From contig NZ_MBDL01000009.1 in NCBI RefSeq assembly GCF_001707755.1, forward strand, positions 372,001 to 436,000: a stretch of 64,000 bases of DNA. Reading direction: 5' to 3'. Shown here piece by piece: positions 10,682-19,958 of the stretch. The position numbers and the translations under genes were made by a program. Numbering within the stretch: position 1 is the stretch's first letter; every line of letters starts with the position of its first letter. The DNA is from Acinetobacter celticus (GTDB lineage Bacteria; Pseudomonadota; Gammaproteobacteria; Pseudomonadales; Moraxellaceae). The notes beneath the pieces were generated by a model. The model saw only the letters and a list, made by a program, of their open reading frames with translations, searched no databases and was not told the DNA's origin.

Positions 10682-11190
10682 GCTTGCTACCAATGTCCTT
10701 TATTATTGCTTTGAGGAATGTACACTGATCATAAAACTTAAAAATTCTTTTTTCTTTTAAAAATTGAATTTTTTAGAAATTATATTTCTTGCATTCAAAA
10801 ATCAGCGTAACGGTTTTCAAATCATTTATTATTGTTACGATCTCCTAGAAAGTAATTTTTCTGCTCAGAAAGTCCTCTTCCAAGGTTCAATTGTTACTTA
10901 AAATATAAAACAAAATATGGTGCTATCACCATCTAAGCAACAACATCCTTTAAATACATACATTTATTTTCATACCAACCACTAAAATAACATCAGTATT
11001 CATACAACACTAATCTCTGCACATTATCCCAGTCATTTTATGAACATCTTGCTAGACTTTTCTGAAGAGAATATGAATTATTTCTTTGTTGAAAAATCCA
11101 ATAAAATGATCACTATTTGTACTTTTGGTTAAAAAACCATAGAATATGCTAATATTAAACAATAAGTATATTTACTTTAAGGGGAGCGAA
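10682..11190. other. AT-rich non-coding gap
   Basis: About 500 bases upstream of sbmA and of the small gene at 11191. I see no credible reading frame, RNA gene or repeat. Promoters for both divergent neighbours are expected here but none stands out. Confidence 0.5.
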
Positions 11191-11385
11191 ATGGAAAAAC
11201 TAATTGTTGAATTACTTCAACCCATCACACTAAGAAAAGAAAATTGTAGCCCATTGGTGTTTGAATCGGGGACGGTATTAAAAGTCGTCATGCATACACC
11301 TGAAGGCTTATTGGTCAGCAATGATGATAACTTTAACTTTATGATTTCCCTCAAAGATCAAGATACCATTTGGCGTGAAATTTAA
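11191..11385 (+). CDS. Small conserved-looking protein, 64 residues
   Basis: A short protein starting MEKLIVELLQPI with an excellent ribosome-binding site (AAGGGGAGCGAA) right before the ATG, which is strong evidence that it is translated. It is soluble and has no signal peptide. It ends KDQDTIWREI, and the ESGTVLKVVMHTPEGLLVSND part looks like a small beta-barrel fold, but I do not recognise a family. An upstream in-frame start at 11146 lacks such a site. A terminator follows at 11448. Confidence 0.7.
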   Translation: MEKLIVELLQPITLRKENCSPLVFESGTVLKVVMHTPEGLLVSNDDNFNFMISLKDQDTIWREI

Positions 11386-11447
11386 AGACTAAAGTTGATC
11401 AAGCTACATTTAAGTTTTTTGATTCCCCAATAAAATTCAGTTTTTTT

Positions 11448-11484
11448 AATAATGGCCTTGTATAACAAAGCCATTATTTTTTAT
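11448..11484 (+). terminator. Rho-independent terminator
   Basis: Arms AATAATGGC and GCCATTATT separated by a 13-base loop and followed by a T run, 62 bases after the small gene. Confidence 0.8.
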
Positions 11485-11535
11485 TTGAGATTTTTTAAAA
11501 AATTGATGTCCTATCAAGTATTATAAAACTTAAAA

Positions 11536-12456
11536 TTATTCTTCATTCCCAGCGTCTTTCAACCAATCAATAAAAGCATCTATTTTTGGCCATTTACGGT
11601 CTTTGAGTGAGGCCACATAATAATGCTGATCACAGCGTAGATACATCTCTGGAAATGGCATCACCAATTCGCCAGTTTCGATGTCCTTTTGTACCAACCT
11701 TTTTCTGCCCATGGTAATGCCTAAATGATTTTTGGCAGCAATAAGAGCAAGGTCTGAACGATCAAAGCTCATTCCGACAGAACTATCAATATTGACATTA
11801 AAATGTATCGCCCAACTATTCCATTCATCCGTTCCAGTACCATTACTCCATGCTTGACAATCGTGTAATAAAGTACACAGAACAAGGTTGTCCAAGTTCC
11901 CCATTAAATTAAACTTTGCTGCATACTCTGGGCTACACACTGGAATAATATGTTCATCCATCAAATAGTGATAATCCAATTGAAAGGATGGCTGATTATC
12001 AAAATAAATGGCTAAATCAATTCCAGCCCGCTGAAAATTAATATTTTCATTTCCTGTCAAAATGGACAGCTGAATAAATGGATAGCGTTGAATAAAATCA
12101 GAAAGTTTAGGAACCAACCAACACTGTGCAATTGAAGGTCTGGCATAAATCGTGAGCGACCCTGCTAATGCCTGATTTTGAATGGCTTTAATTTCAGTAT
12201 TTAAATGATCTAATGAGGATTGTAAGGCCCAAAAAACACGCTTACCCTCACTGGTTAATTCTACTTTACGGTGCAAGCGTAAAAATAATTTTATATCCAG
12301 CTCTTTTTCTAATAAATTAATCTGATGACTGACCGCACTGGGTGTCAAAAACAGTTCTTCTGCGGCTAAAGCGAATGACTCATGTCGAGCAGCAACTTCA
12401 AAAGTATACAGTTTTGACAACTGAAAACCTGTCAGGCTTTTATGTGAATTGGTCAT
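11536..12456 (-). CDS. dsdC: LysR-type D-serine regulator DsdC
   Basis: A 306-residue LysR-family regulator, very close to E. coli DsdC: FEVAARHESFALAAEELFLTP.AVSHQIN forms the N-terminal winged helix (about 15-75), followed by SIAQCWLVPKLSDF, TGNENINFQRAGIDLAIYFD, LHDCQAWSNGTGTDEW and GMSFDRSDLA in the co-inducer domain. DsdC activates dsdX-dsdA when D-serine is present. It is divergent from dsdX with 209 bases between, the arrangement expected for a LysR regulator that controls the opposite operon and itself. Confidence 0.93.
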   Translation of the reverse strand: MTNSHKSLTGFQLSKLYTFEVAARHESFALAAEELFLTPSAVSHQINLLEKELDIKLFLRLHRKVELTSEGKRVFWALQSSLDHLNTEIKAIQNQALAGSLTIYARPSIAQCWLVPKLSDFIQRYPFIQLSILTGNENINFQRAGIDLAIYFDNQPSFQLDYHYLMDEHIIPVCSPEYAAKFNLMGNLDNLVLCTLLHDCQAWSNGTGTDEWNSWAIHFNVNIDSSVGMSFDRSDLALIAAKNHLGITMGRKRLVQKDIETGELVMPFPEMYLRCDQHYYVASLKDRKWPKIDAFIDWLKDAGNEE

Positions 12457-12665
12457 TCATTTCCTCTCAGCCTATCGATCATATTATGCATCAGAAAATA
12501 AAATTCATTTACGACACAATACAACATTGGACTCAAAATTGATTTAAAGATCAATGCTTATTTCAATCCATTTTTTCAGGTGAATTATTTTAACCTAAAC
12601 GCAAAATTTCATCATTTGACGCTCTATCTATATTCCACTCAAATAGATTCATAGGAATTTTAGTC

Positions 12666-14018
12666 ATGGAGACGCAAGGTATGGAAGCCAATTTCTGGGA
12701 TGTCGGTATCTTACTGACCAGTATATGTTTAATCATTTTTACTATTTTAAAATTCAAACTACACCCTTTTTTGGCTTTGCTCCTTGCCAGTTTTTTTGTG
12801 GGTGTGGCTATGCAAATGCAACCACTCGAGATGATCAGTGCCATTGAAAATGGTATTGGAAGTACTTTAGGTTTCCTTGCAACAGTCATCGCCCTAGGCA
12901 CCATTCTGGGTAAAATGATGGAAATTTCTGGGGCAGCCGAACGTATTGCACTCTCCCTGCAACGTTGCAAGTGGCTATCCACAGACATCATTATGGTACT
13001 GATTGGCTTACTGTGTGGTATTACCTTATTTGTTGAAGTCGGCGTCGTTTTATTAATTCCTCTTGCCTTTTCCATTGCCAAACACACCAAAACCTCTTTA
13101 TTTAAATTAGCCATTCCTCTTTGTACGGCATTAATGGCTGTGCATTGCGTGGTTCCCCCTCATCCTGCAGCACTTTATGTCACCAATAAATTAGGCGCAG
13201 ATGTCGGAACCGTCATTATTTTCGGTCTTATGGTTGGCTTGACAGCAGCTCTGGTTGGTGGCCCACTATTTTTAAAATTACTGGGAAATCGCCTACCATT
13301 TAAAACTGTTCCTGAAGAGTTTTCGAATTTAACGCTTAGAGAAGAACATACTTTACCGTCATTAAAAATAACATTATTCACGGTGTTTTTACCGATTGGC
13401 CTGATGCTCATTAAGACCATTGCTGAATTGCACTCTAAATCGCAAACAGGTCTTTATCAATTTTTAGACTTTATTGGCAACCCAATCACAGCCATGTTTA
13501 TTGCAGTATTTGTGGCTTACTACACCTTGGGTTTACGTCGTCACATGAAAATGGCGGCTTTATTAAAAGACACTGAAAACTCTTTTTCATCTATTGCCAA
13601 TATTCTATTAATTATTGGTGCAGGTGGTGCCTTTAACAGCATTTTAAAAGCCAGTGGCTTAGCCGATTCCATGGCTGTTCTACTTTCACATTTACACATG
13701 CATCCAATCTTACTTGCATGGTTAGTTGCCTTGCTTCTACATGCCGCAGTTGGTTCTGCAACAGTAGCTATGATGGGAGCGACTGCGATTGTCGCGCCTA
13801 TGTTACATCTATACCCTGACATTAGCCCTGAAATTATGGCCATTGCGATTGGTTCAGGTGCGATTGGCTGTACCATCGTGACAGATTCATTATTTTGGTT
13901 GGTTAAACAATATTGTGGCGCGACCTTAAGTGAAACCTTCAAATATTACACTTCAGCAACTTTCATTGCCTCACTGATCGCGCTGGGTTGTACCTTCCTA
14001 TTGTCTAATTTTATTTAA
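12666..14018 (+). CDS. dsdX: D-serine permease DsdX (GntP family)
   Basis: An inner-membrane GntP-family symporter of 450 residues with about 12 helices. It follows E. coli DsdX almost residue for residue in several blocks: KFKLHPFLALLLASFFVG, FLATVIALGTILGKMMEISG, VVPPHPAALYVTNKLGAD, LHAAVGSATVAMMGATAIVAP, SDSL-like TDSLFWLVKQYCGATL. DsdX imports D-serine. The ATG at 12666 has AGGAATTTT upstream; an ATG at 12681 is a shorter option but has a badly spaced site. Six bases separate its stop from the next reading frame, so it forms an operon with dsdA. Confidence 0.94.
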   Translation: METQGMEANFWDVGILLTSICLIIFTILKFKLHPFLALLLASFFVGVAMQMQPLEMISAIENGIGSTLGFLATVIALGTILGKMMEISGAAERIALSLQRCKWLSTDIIMVLIGLLCGITLFVEVGVVLLIPLAFSIAKHTKTSLFKLAIPLCTALMAVHCVVPPHPAALYVTNKLGADVGTVIIFGLMVGLTAALVGGPLFLKLLGNRLPFKTVPEEFSNLTLREEHTLPSLKITLFTVFLPIGLMLIKTIAELHSKSQTGLYQFLDFIGNPITAMFIAVFVAYYTLGLRRHMKMAALLKDTENSFSSIANILLIIGAGGAFNSILKASGLADSMAVLLSHLHMHPILLAWLVALLLHAAVGSATVAMMGATAIVAPMLHLYPDISPEIMAIAIGSGAIGCTIVTDSLFWLVKQYCGATLSETFKYYTSATFIASLIALGCTFLLSNFI

Positions 14019-14036
14019 GCTTTTATGAGAACTCTT

Positions 14037-15368
14037 ATGAATTCTGATCAACTCAATCAACTTATTGCGCAACACCCTATTGTTAAGGATCTGATCGAAC
14101 TGAAAGAAACAGCTTGGTTTAATCCTAATTTCACCACACTTGCAGAAGGTCTACCTTATGTAGGGCTTAACCAGACAGATATTGATGATGCTCGTGACCG
14201 CTTAGCACGTTTTGCACCCTACCTCATGGCAGTTTTTCCAGAAACGGCTGCCACTGGCGGTATTATCGAATCTGAACTGGCTGCCATTCCAAACATGCAA
14301 CAACAGCTTGAACAACATTTTGACCAAGCGATTGGCGGGAAACTTTGGCTGAAAAAAGACAGTCATTTACCTATTTCAGGTTCAATTAAAGCCCGTGGTG
14401 GTATTTATGAAGTACTCTGCCATGCTGAAAAACTTGCATTGCAAGCTGGCTTATTAAGCACTTCAGATAACTATGCCAAACTGAATAGTCCTGAATTTAA
14501 ACAATTCTTTAGTCAATATAGTATTGCTGTCGGTTCTACAGGAAATTTAGGTCTGTCTATTGGTATTATGAGCGCGCAGTTGGGCTTTGATGTGACTGTA
14601 CATATGTCAGCTGATGCACGTCAATGGAAAAAAGACAAATTACGTTCTCACGGCGTAACAGTGGTTGAATACGTTGAAGATTACGGTGTCGCAGTCGAAG
14701 AAGGTCGTAAAGCCGCGCTACAAAATCCAAACTGTTTTTTCATTGATGATGAAAACTCACGAACGCTATTCTTAGGTTACTCTGTTGCCGGACAACGTCT
14801 AAAAACCCAACTAGAGCAACTGAACATTGTTGTGGATCAAGCGCATCCTTTATTTGTTTATTTGCCTTGTGGTGTTGGTGGTGGCCCAGGTGGCGTTGCA
14901 TTTGGTTTAAAAATGGCATTTGGCGATCACGTGCATTGTATTTTTGCCGAGCCTACGCATTCACCATGTATGCTGCTTGGCGTTGCCACAGGTTTGCATG
15001 ATGAAATTTCAGTACAAGAGATTGGTATAGACAACATCACTGCGGCAGATGGCCTAGCTGTGGGTCGTGCATCTGGATTTGTCGGTCGTGCTATGCAAAG
15101 ACTGCTTGATGGTTTTTACACACTTGAAGATGAAACCATGTATTTATTACTTGGGATGTTGAATCAGTCTGAACACCTTAAGTTAGAGCCTTCTGCTTTG
15201 GCTGGAATGTTAGGCCCAATCATCGTCAATCAACGTCAAGACTATGCAGCGCTGCACCATTTTACTGAGCAACAATTACAAAATGCCAATCATATTGTTT
15301 GGGGCACTGGCGGTGGTATGGTTCCTGCTGAAGAAATGGATAAATACTTAGCTAAATCTAAAGCTTAA
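14037..15368 (+). CDS. dsdA: D-serine ammonia-lyase
   Basis: A PLP enzyme that deaminates D-serine to pyruvate and ammonia. Starting at the ATG at 14037 the protein has 443 residues and its PLP lysine in GSIKARGG falls at K118, the same position as in E. coli DsdA; this decides against the ATG at 14025. Other shared blocks are [30 protein letters not shown] [22 protein letters not shown] (phosphate binding) and [18 protein letters not shown]. It follows dsdX in one operon, so the three genes give uptake, breakdown and control of D-serine. Confidence 0.95.
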   Translation: MNSDQLNQLIAQHPIVKDLIELKETAWFNPNFTTLAEGLPYVGLNQTDIDDARDRLARFAPYLMAVFPETAATGGIIESELAAIPNMQQQLEQHFDQAIGGKLWLKKDSHLPISGSIKARGGIYEVLCHAEKLALQAGLLSTSDNYAKLNSPEFKQFFSQYSIAVGSTGNLGLSIGIMSAQLGFDVTVHMSADARQWKKDKLRSHGVTVVEYVEDYGVAVEEGRKAALQNPNCFFIDDENSRTLFLGYSVAGQRLKTQLEQLNIVVDQAHPLFVYLPCGVGGGPGGVAFGLKMAFGDHVHCIFAEPTHSPCMLLGVATGLHDEISVQEIGIDNITAADGLAVGRASGFVGRAMQRLLDGFYTLEDETMYLLLGMLNQSEHLKLEPSALAGMLGPIIVNQRQDYAALHHFTEQQLQNANHIVWGTGGGMVPAEEMDKYLAKSKA

Positions 15369-15413
15369 AATATATTTGCTTTCTAAGACCCTAAAAAATA
15401 GATCGCATATAGC

Positions 15414-15444
15414 AAGACAGAGGAGATTTGATCTCCTCTGTCTT
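15414..15444 (+). terminator. Strong terminator after dsdA
   Basis: A perfect 14-bp inverted repeat (AAGACAGAGGAGAT and its complement) with a TTG loop, 46 bases after dsdA. Confidence 0.9.
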
Positions 15445-16439
15445 TATGTCATTGACGGTATAGATTATTTTTATAGCTCATTTTTCACTTAACTCAATAT
15501 TGTAAATTTCAGTATTTAAATTAAACTTTAAACCAAGCCTTTTCCCTCTATTTCTATAGAGTTTTCATAACCTTTTAAAGCGCTGAAGTACCGCTTTTCT
15601 TGAATTAAATGCCTTTCAGCAGTCACTTTTCGACCAATATAAATGATGCCTAAAGCCAAAAATAATTTTAAAGATATTCGATTAAGGCATAAGAACAGAA
15701 TTAATCAAATACAATAGGCTGACTTTTTAAAGAATCCAAAACCATCTATTGCCACTTTACACTTACATCAACCTAAGATTTGCTATTTTTAGTATGCATG
15801 ATCGATTGTATTTTAATACATATGTATATTTTACTATAGCATTATTGTTTTTCTTCTTTTTCTGAAGATGCTGTATAAATCTGTCTACTGTATTTATGAT
15901 TAAATTTTTACCATCTGAACAGCTACCAGCGAGTAGTTTTTTGAAGTAGATTCATTTTTTAGAGCGAATCAAATCGATTTTTATATAAAGAATAATTCTT
16001 GAAGTTATCATTTGTTAAAATAATATTAGTTATTTTAACATAAAAAAAAATAGGTCTTTACGTCAACAGTTTAAGTACAAAAGCAATTCATCCCCTATAG
16101 ATAGCTTAGATATTATGTATAAAATATTAGAAAATATAGTGACTAAATTACAAAAAACAATCGTTCGTTTTATAAACGCCTTAAGTTCACTATTTAATCA
16201 CTGGAATTTATAATCTAAATTTGAACAAAAAACAACTTATGAAGTAAATCTAACAACCTATAAATAAAACGAATAATTCTATATTTCAAACGTCCCTTTT
16301 ATAATTAAAATTATACGAATTCTCAACTTATAAAATGATTATAAATGCCAATGCTTATCATTAATATTGCTGTTAAATTAAGCGAACATTCAAGTGAAAT
16401 GTTATCATTTAAAAATTTATATAAAATAATGGGGGATAT
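15445..16439. other. Non-coding stretch of about 1 kb, very AT-rich
   Basis: No credible reading frame, tRNA or insertion-sequence relic is visible on either strand. The base composition is clearly more AT-rich than the flanking dsd genes. The right end must contain the promoter of the Roadblock operon and ends in a strong ribosome-binding site (GGGGGATAT). The stretch could hold an unrecognised small RNA or decayed DNA. Confidence 0.5.
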
Positions 16440-16799
16440 ATGGCAAAAGTTTCATTGGACACTTTGACTGAAATTGATGGTTTTGTGGCAGCAGCACTGG
16501 TTGATAGTGAAAGTGGTCTTGCTCTAGCAACTCAAGGTAATAATTTAATTGACTTGGAGCTTGCAGCAGCAGGAAATACTGAAGTTATTCGTGCAAAGCG
16601 AAAAGTAGCAAAATCACTAAATTTGAATGATTCAATTGAAGACATTTTAATTACTCTAGGTAAACAGTATCACTTGATTCGTCCACTCGATTCAAATGAT
16701 GCACTGTTTTTATACCTTGTATTAGATCGAAATAAAGCAAATTTAGCTATGGCGCGCCATGAGTTAAAACGTTTTGAAAAAGAATTAGATTTCTCTTAA
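16440..16799 (+). CDS. Roadblock/LC7-domain protein (first of operon)
   Basis: A 119-residue cytoplasmic protein with the Roadblock/LC7 pattern: [21 protein letters not shown] near the start, then an alpha-beta repeat with [23 protein letters not shown] and a second strand pair ([27 protein letters not shown]). Such proteins bind and regulate small Ras-like GTPases (MglB with MglA, or CvnB in Streptomyces conservons). A strong GGGGGA site precedes the ATG. It opens an operon with an unknown protein, a GTPase and a second Roadblock protein. A perfect 12-bp hairpin follows it. Confidence 0.85.
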   Translation: MAKVSLDTLTEIDGFVAAALVDSESGLALATQGNNLIDLELAAAGNTEVIRAKRKVAKSLNLNDSIEDILITLGKQYHLIRPLDSNDALFLYLVLDRNKANLAMARHELKRFEKELDFS

Positions 16800-16807
16800 G
16801 TAAATAT

Positions 16808-16834
16808 AAGGTTATTACCTCTGGTAATAACCTT
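16808..16834 (+). promoter_or_regulatory. Intercistronic hairpin in the Roadblock operon
   Basis: A perfect 12-bp stem (AAGGTTATTACC / GGTAATAACCTT) with a TCT loop, nine bases after the first gene and twenty before the next ATG. No T run follows, so it more likely acts as an RNA-stability or attenuation element that sets a higher level of the first protein than as a full terminator. Confidence 0.65.
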
Positions 16835-16853
16835 AATTATTGTTAATTAAATT

Positions 16854-17831
16854 ATGAATAATGTCTATATATCTATATTCGGTTTAAACCTCTCAACAAT
16901 CAATGATTTTAAAAATATCATTAATAATCAGATTTCAAGTGACTATAAAATCAACTGGACGAATATTACAGATGATCGTTTAGATATTTTACTGATTAAT
17001 GAAGATTTTTCCGAAATTAATCATGTTAAAAACATCAACAAAAAAACGACTAGTATTTTAAAAGTAAGTAAAAATGAAAAATCAGCAGGTGAAATTCAAA
17101 ATAACCACCTCTATTTACCTCTAGTTTCTTCAAGAGCAGTGAATTTATGGCTAGATGAAGCCTTAGAAAAAAAACAACAATTACAACAATCGAATACAAG
17201 AATGAGTTTTCCAACTGAGGAAGAAAAAGAAAAACATAAAAAAATAGATTATAAGCATATCTCTTCTACATTTAGCCATATTTATAGTGAATATCCAGAT
17301 ATTAGTAATTTCACCATTTTAAATAAAGACATTGCAATTGCTGTATTTGACTTAAATAATAATTTATTTTATCTAGATTCTGAATTTAACCTTGAAAATA
17401 TTAGTGATTTCATCATTATTCCGGCAGAAATAAATACGATTATTAAGTTTAAAAAACACTTTAAACCTAAAGATTTACATCATGCTTTTTGGCAATTTGT
17501 ATGGGATATTTCACCCTATGAAGTCCCTCAGTACAATAATACTTATCGATTACTTAAATGGCCACAACCCAATTTAAAATTTAATCGACATGCACTTTTA
17601 AAAATTTCAGCCTATTTAAGTAAGGGATGTTCGATTCAATACATTCATGAAAAAACCAATATTAGTGTAAATACTATAAATCGTTATTTATTTGCATGCG
17701 ATATTGCTCAGATGATGGAAGAAATTCCGAGTCATGAAGCTTTGGTCAATGTACCAATGGTGGTCGAAACAAATGAAATAGGTGCAGTTCGAGGTTTTTT
17801 TAATAACTTACGTAAGAAACTTGGTTTATAA
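16854..17831 (+). CDS. Unknown protein of the Roadblock-GTPase operon, with a C-terminal helix-turn-helix-like region
   Basis: A 325-residue soluble protein of no family I can name. The first 80 residues look like an alpha-beta domain (NVYISIFGLNLS..DDRLDILLINED). A charged linker follows near 115-130 (EEEKEKHKK). The middle part contains hydrophobic strands (FTILNKDIAIAVFDLNN). Around 255-295 the segment ALLKISAYLSKGCSIQYIHEKTN and NTINRYLFACDIAQ has the spacing of a helix-turn-helix. It may be the operon's counterpart of the DUF742-type protein in Streptomyces conservons, but that is inference from position. It ends nine bases before the GTPase gene. Confidence 0.75.
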   Translation: MNNVYISIFGLNLSTINDFKNIINNQISSDYKINWTNITDDRLDILLINEDFSEINHVKNINKKTTSILKVSKNEKSAGEIQNNHLYLPLVSSRAVNLWLDEALEKKQQLQQSNTRMSFPTEEEKEKHKKIDYKHISSTFSHIYSEYPDISNFTILNKDIAIAVFDLNNNLFYLDSEFNLENISDFIIIPAEINTIIKFKKHFKPKDLHHAFWQFVWDISPYEVPQYNNTYRLLKWPQPNLKFNRHALLKISAYLSKGCSIQYIHEKTNISVNTINRYLFACDIAQMMEEIPSHEALVNVPMVVETNEIGAVRGFFNNLRKKLGL

Positions 17832-17840
17832 CGGAAAATT

Positions 17841-18380
17841 ATGATTTTACATCAATATAAAGTTGTTTTTGCAGGAACAATGGGGGCTGGTAAAAGTGAA
17901 GCAATTAAAGCATTATCAAGTATAGATGTTGTATCAACTGAAGCTATTAATACAGATACTCAATCTCATACTAAAATGTTCACTACAGTAGGAATTGATT
18001 ATGGTGAATTAATTTTAGAAGATGGTACAACAGTTGGTCTATATGGAACACCTGGTCAAGAAAGATTTGATTTCATTTGGGATGTTATTTGCAAAGGTGC
18101 TTTAGGAACAATAATTTTAATTGATCATAGTATTGATGACCCTATTAGCCATTTAAATTTTTATATTGATTATTTTAAAACCCTTGCAGACAATATTATT
18201 ATTGGTATAACACATTTAGATATTAAAACTTCAAATACGACAGCAATTTACCGTGAATGGGAAGATAGTCAAACAGAAAATAGATACCCACTTTTCTTTG
18301 TCGATGCACGCAATAAAGAGGATCTACTTCTGCTCATTGAAGCATTGATTGTTAATGCTGAAGTTCAATTCGCTATTTAA
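17841..18380 (+). CDS. Small Ras-like GTPase (MglA/CvnD type)
   Basis: A 179-residue GTP-binding protein. The P-loop is GTMGAGKS (12-19), a switch-I threonine lies in FTTVGID (47-53), and the G3 element reads YGTPGQERF (68-76), with Thr-Pro-Gly instead of Asp-x-x-Gly. G4 is THLD (124-127) instead of NKxD, and G5 is near DAR (about 154-156). The GTPGQ and HLD forms are what I know from the CvnD/COG2229 GTPases paired with Roadblock proteins. It should be switched by the neighbouring Roadblock proteins. It sits nine bases after the unknown gene and eleven before the second Roadblock gene. Confidence 0.87.
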   Translation: MILHQYKVVFAGTMGAGKSEAIKALSSIDVVSTEAINTDTQSHTKMFTTVGIDYGELILEDGTTVGLYGTPGQERFDFIWDVICKGALGTIILIDHSIDDPISHLNFYIDYFKTLADNIIIGITHLDIKTSNTTAIYREWEDSQTENRYPLFFVDARNKEDLLLLIEALIVNAEVQFAI

Positions 18381-18391
18381 GGTCTAAATTT

Positions 18392-18799
18392 ATGCAAATA
18401 AATCATTTAAAACGTCAGGTCCCAACCGAACTCATTGAGTTTATACATAAACGTATGGGTACACTTCTTATAGAAGTTTCTGAAATTGAATTTGCCATGG
18501 TATGTAGTACCGATGGTTTTGAACTCAGCTCTGTATCTAAAAAAAATATAGAAAATGCAGGAAAACTAGCAGCAGTTAGTAGCTCGATTTTAGCGATGGT
18601 ACATGCTTTTATGGGGGAAATTAATCTAGATGGATGCCAAAGCCTGACTCTAGATGCAGCCAATGGTAAAGCCATATTAACTGCAATCCCAAATGAGAAT
18701 CACCCAATGATTTTAGTCGTTTTATCTTCCAAAAATGTTCTATTAGGCCAGTTATTGTATTTAATTAAAAAAATAACTGAAGAAATTTCCAAAAAGTAG
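18392..18799 (+). CDS. Second Roadblock/LC7-domain protein of the operon
   Basis: A 135-residue cytoplasmic protein with a Roadblock-type core: EFAMVCSTDGFELSSVSKKN..AGKLAAVSSSILAMVHAFMGE, then QSLTLDAANGKAILTAIP and ILVVLSSKNVLLGQLLYLIKKI. This layout (strand, helix, strand pair, helix) is the MglB/CvnB fold. It differs strongly from the first Roadblock protein, so the two may play different parts, for example one as GTPase activator and one as scaffold. It is the last gene of the operon; a large hairpin lies 70 bases downstream. Confidence 0.85.
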   Translation: MQINHLKRQVPTELIEFIHKRMGTLLIEVSEIEFAMVCSTDGFELSSVSKKNIENAGKLAAVSSSILAMVHAFMGEINLDGCQSLTLDAANGKAILTAIPNENHPMILVVLSSKNVLLGQLLYLIKKITEEISKK

Positions 18800-18870
18800 A
18801 AATATCAGCGAATAAGAAAGCTTAGATAAGTAATAAAACAAACCTTTATTTGCTGTAATTCTGCACTAAC

Positions 18871-18917
18871 ATTTTTTGATATTTCATGCATAATTTATGT
18901 ATGAAATATCAAAAAAT
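18871..18917. terminator. Long perfect inverted repeat after the Roadblock operon
   Basis: A 17-bp perfect inverted repeat: ATTTTTTGATATTTCAT at 18871-18887 and its complement at 18901-18917. The inner bases pair further with one mismatch, which gives a stem of up to about 23 bp. It has runs of T and A at its ends and probably works as a bidirectional terminator. Confidence 0.75.
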
Positions 18918-19109
18918 ACATAAAATGACTAACTATCAATTCCAACGCCTGACTAGAATCTCCTGACCTACTTATAAAATAATCATTAATGTATTTCTAT
19001 TTATTATTAATGAGTAGCCTCTAAATTATTAATAGAACATCAACCCAATAAAGCTAAACTTATATTTACAAGTAAAGTAGAAAAATAACCTGATTTTGAC
19101 GAACTGAAC

Positions 19110-19958
19110 TTAATTTACAATCATGCTTTTGAAAGTAAATTTATTGGGATTTAAACAATAAACCACGACTACTACCATAATATTCACCATAAAATTATGG
19201 ACTGAACCATGACGTGAATGTTCAACTTGATGCAAATTTTTTAATTGATCATTCCCTATTTCAATTAAACCTCGTAGCGATAATAATTCTTTTTCCTGTG
19301 AGGTCTTTAAATGCAATATCCTTAATATTCTTACGGGATGGCGTTAATAATTTCAATCCTCTTACTGCTAAAGCTTCCGCTTTGCTTAGGTAGCCTTTAT
19401 CTCCGAGTAACATTTAAAAGTAAGTGCTTCAATGACTGATACATCATGAATATTAGCTGATGTGACTTTCAAATTAATAATTTCACCCAAATTATTGATC
19501 ACAATATGCAATTTAAACCTATAAAACCACCCTGTACTACTTTTCCCACGATTTGCCAAACCTTTAAATACGCGATGTCTTTTAATTCTGAGGTTATACA
19601 AACCACTAATTTAGCTGAGTCAATGACACTGATATCAGTGTCATTGACTTGCCGAAAGAAAGGACTCACGGTCTGTAAACAACGAGGTATAATTGCAATA
19701 AACTGGTTATAGCTAAGAAATTTGGGAAAAGCCTATTTCCAGCAAGACACCAACATATGGCAATAAAAATATTTAAAGAATTGGTAGCCCCTTACGAGTA
19801 AGAACTCTCATGGAATAAGATAACAATGGTCATGACTTCAGCGGGGCTTAAAGCTGATTTTAGTGTGGGTTTATTTTGATTAGTAATTTCTCTAATGATT
19901 GATTCAAAATTTTGTAAAAACCATCCAGAATACAAAATAATTCGGCAGTATTATCCAT
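19110..19958 (-). pseudogene. IS982-family transposase, frameshifted
   Basis: The product can be followed through several frames: MDNTAELFCILDGFYKIL at the start (ATG at 19958), EVMTIVILFHE, SYNQFIAIIPRC, the block VFKGLANRGKSSTGWFY, LGDKGYLSKAEALAVRG, and LLSLRGLIEIGNDQLKN with a C-terminal NPNKFTFK. These are hallmark blocks of IS982 transposases. Several frameshifts break it. It contains the 32-bp palindrome listed separately. Confidence 0.85.
19618..19649. repeat. Perfect 32-bp palindrome inside the transposase relic
   Basis: The half-site AGTCAATGACACTGAT is followed directly by its exact reverse complement with no spacer. In the old coding frame it spells VNDTDISVIDS, so the symmetry may be a chance result of the coding sequence or of a local inverted duplication during decay. 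Confidence 0.8.

Noticed and set aside
12590..13114. Minus-strand open frame of 174 codons
   Set aside because: It is antisense to the start of dsdX, whose identity is certain.
16320..16375. Possible Fur box (AATGCTTATCATTAAT) before the Roadblock operon
   Set aside because: The match to the 19-bp consensus is poor, and AT-rich DNA gives such hits by chance.
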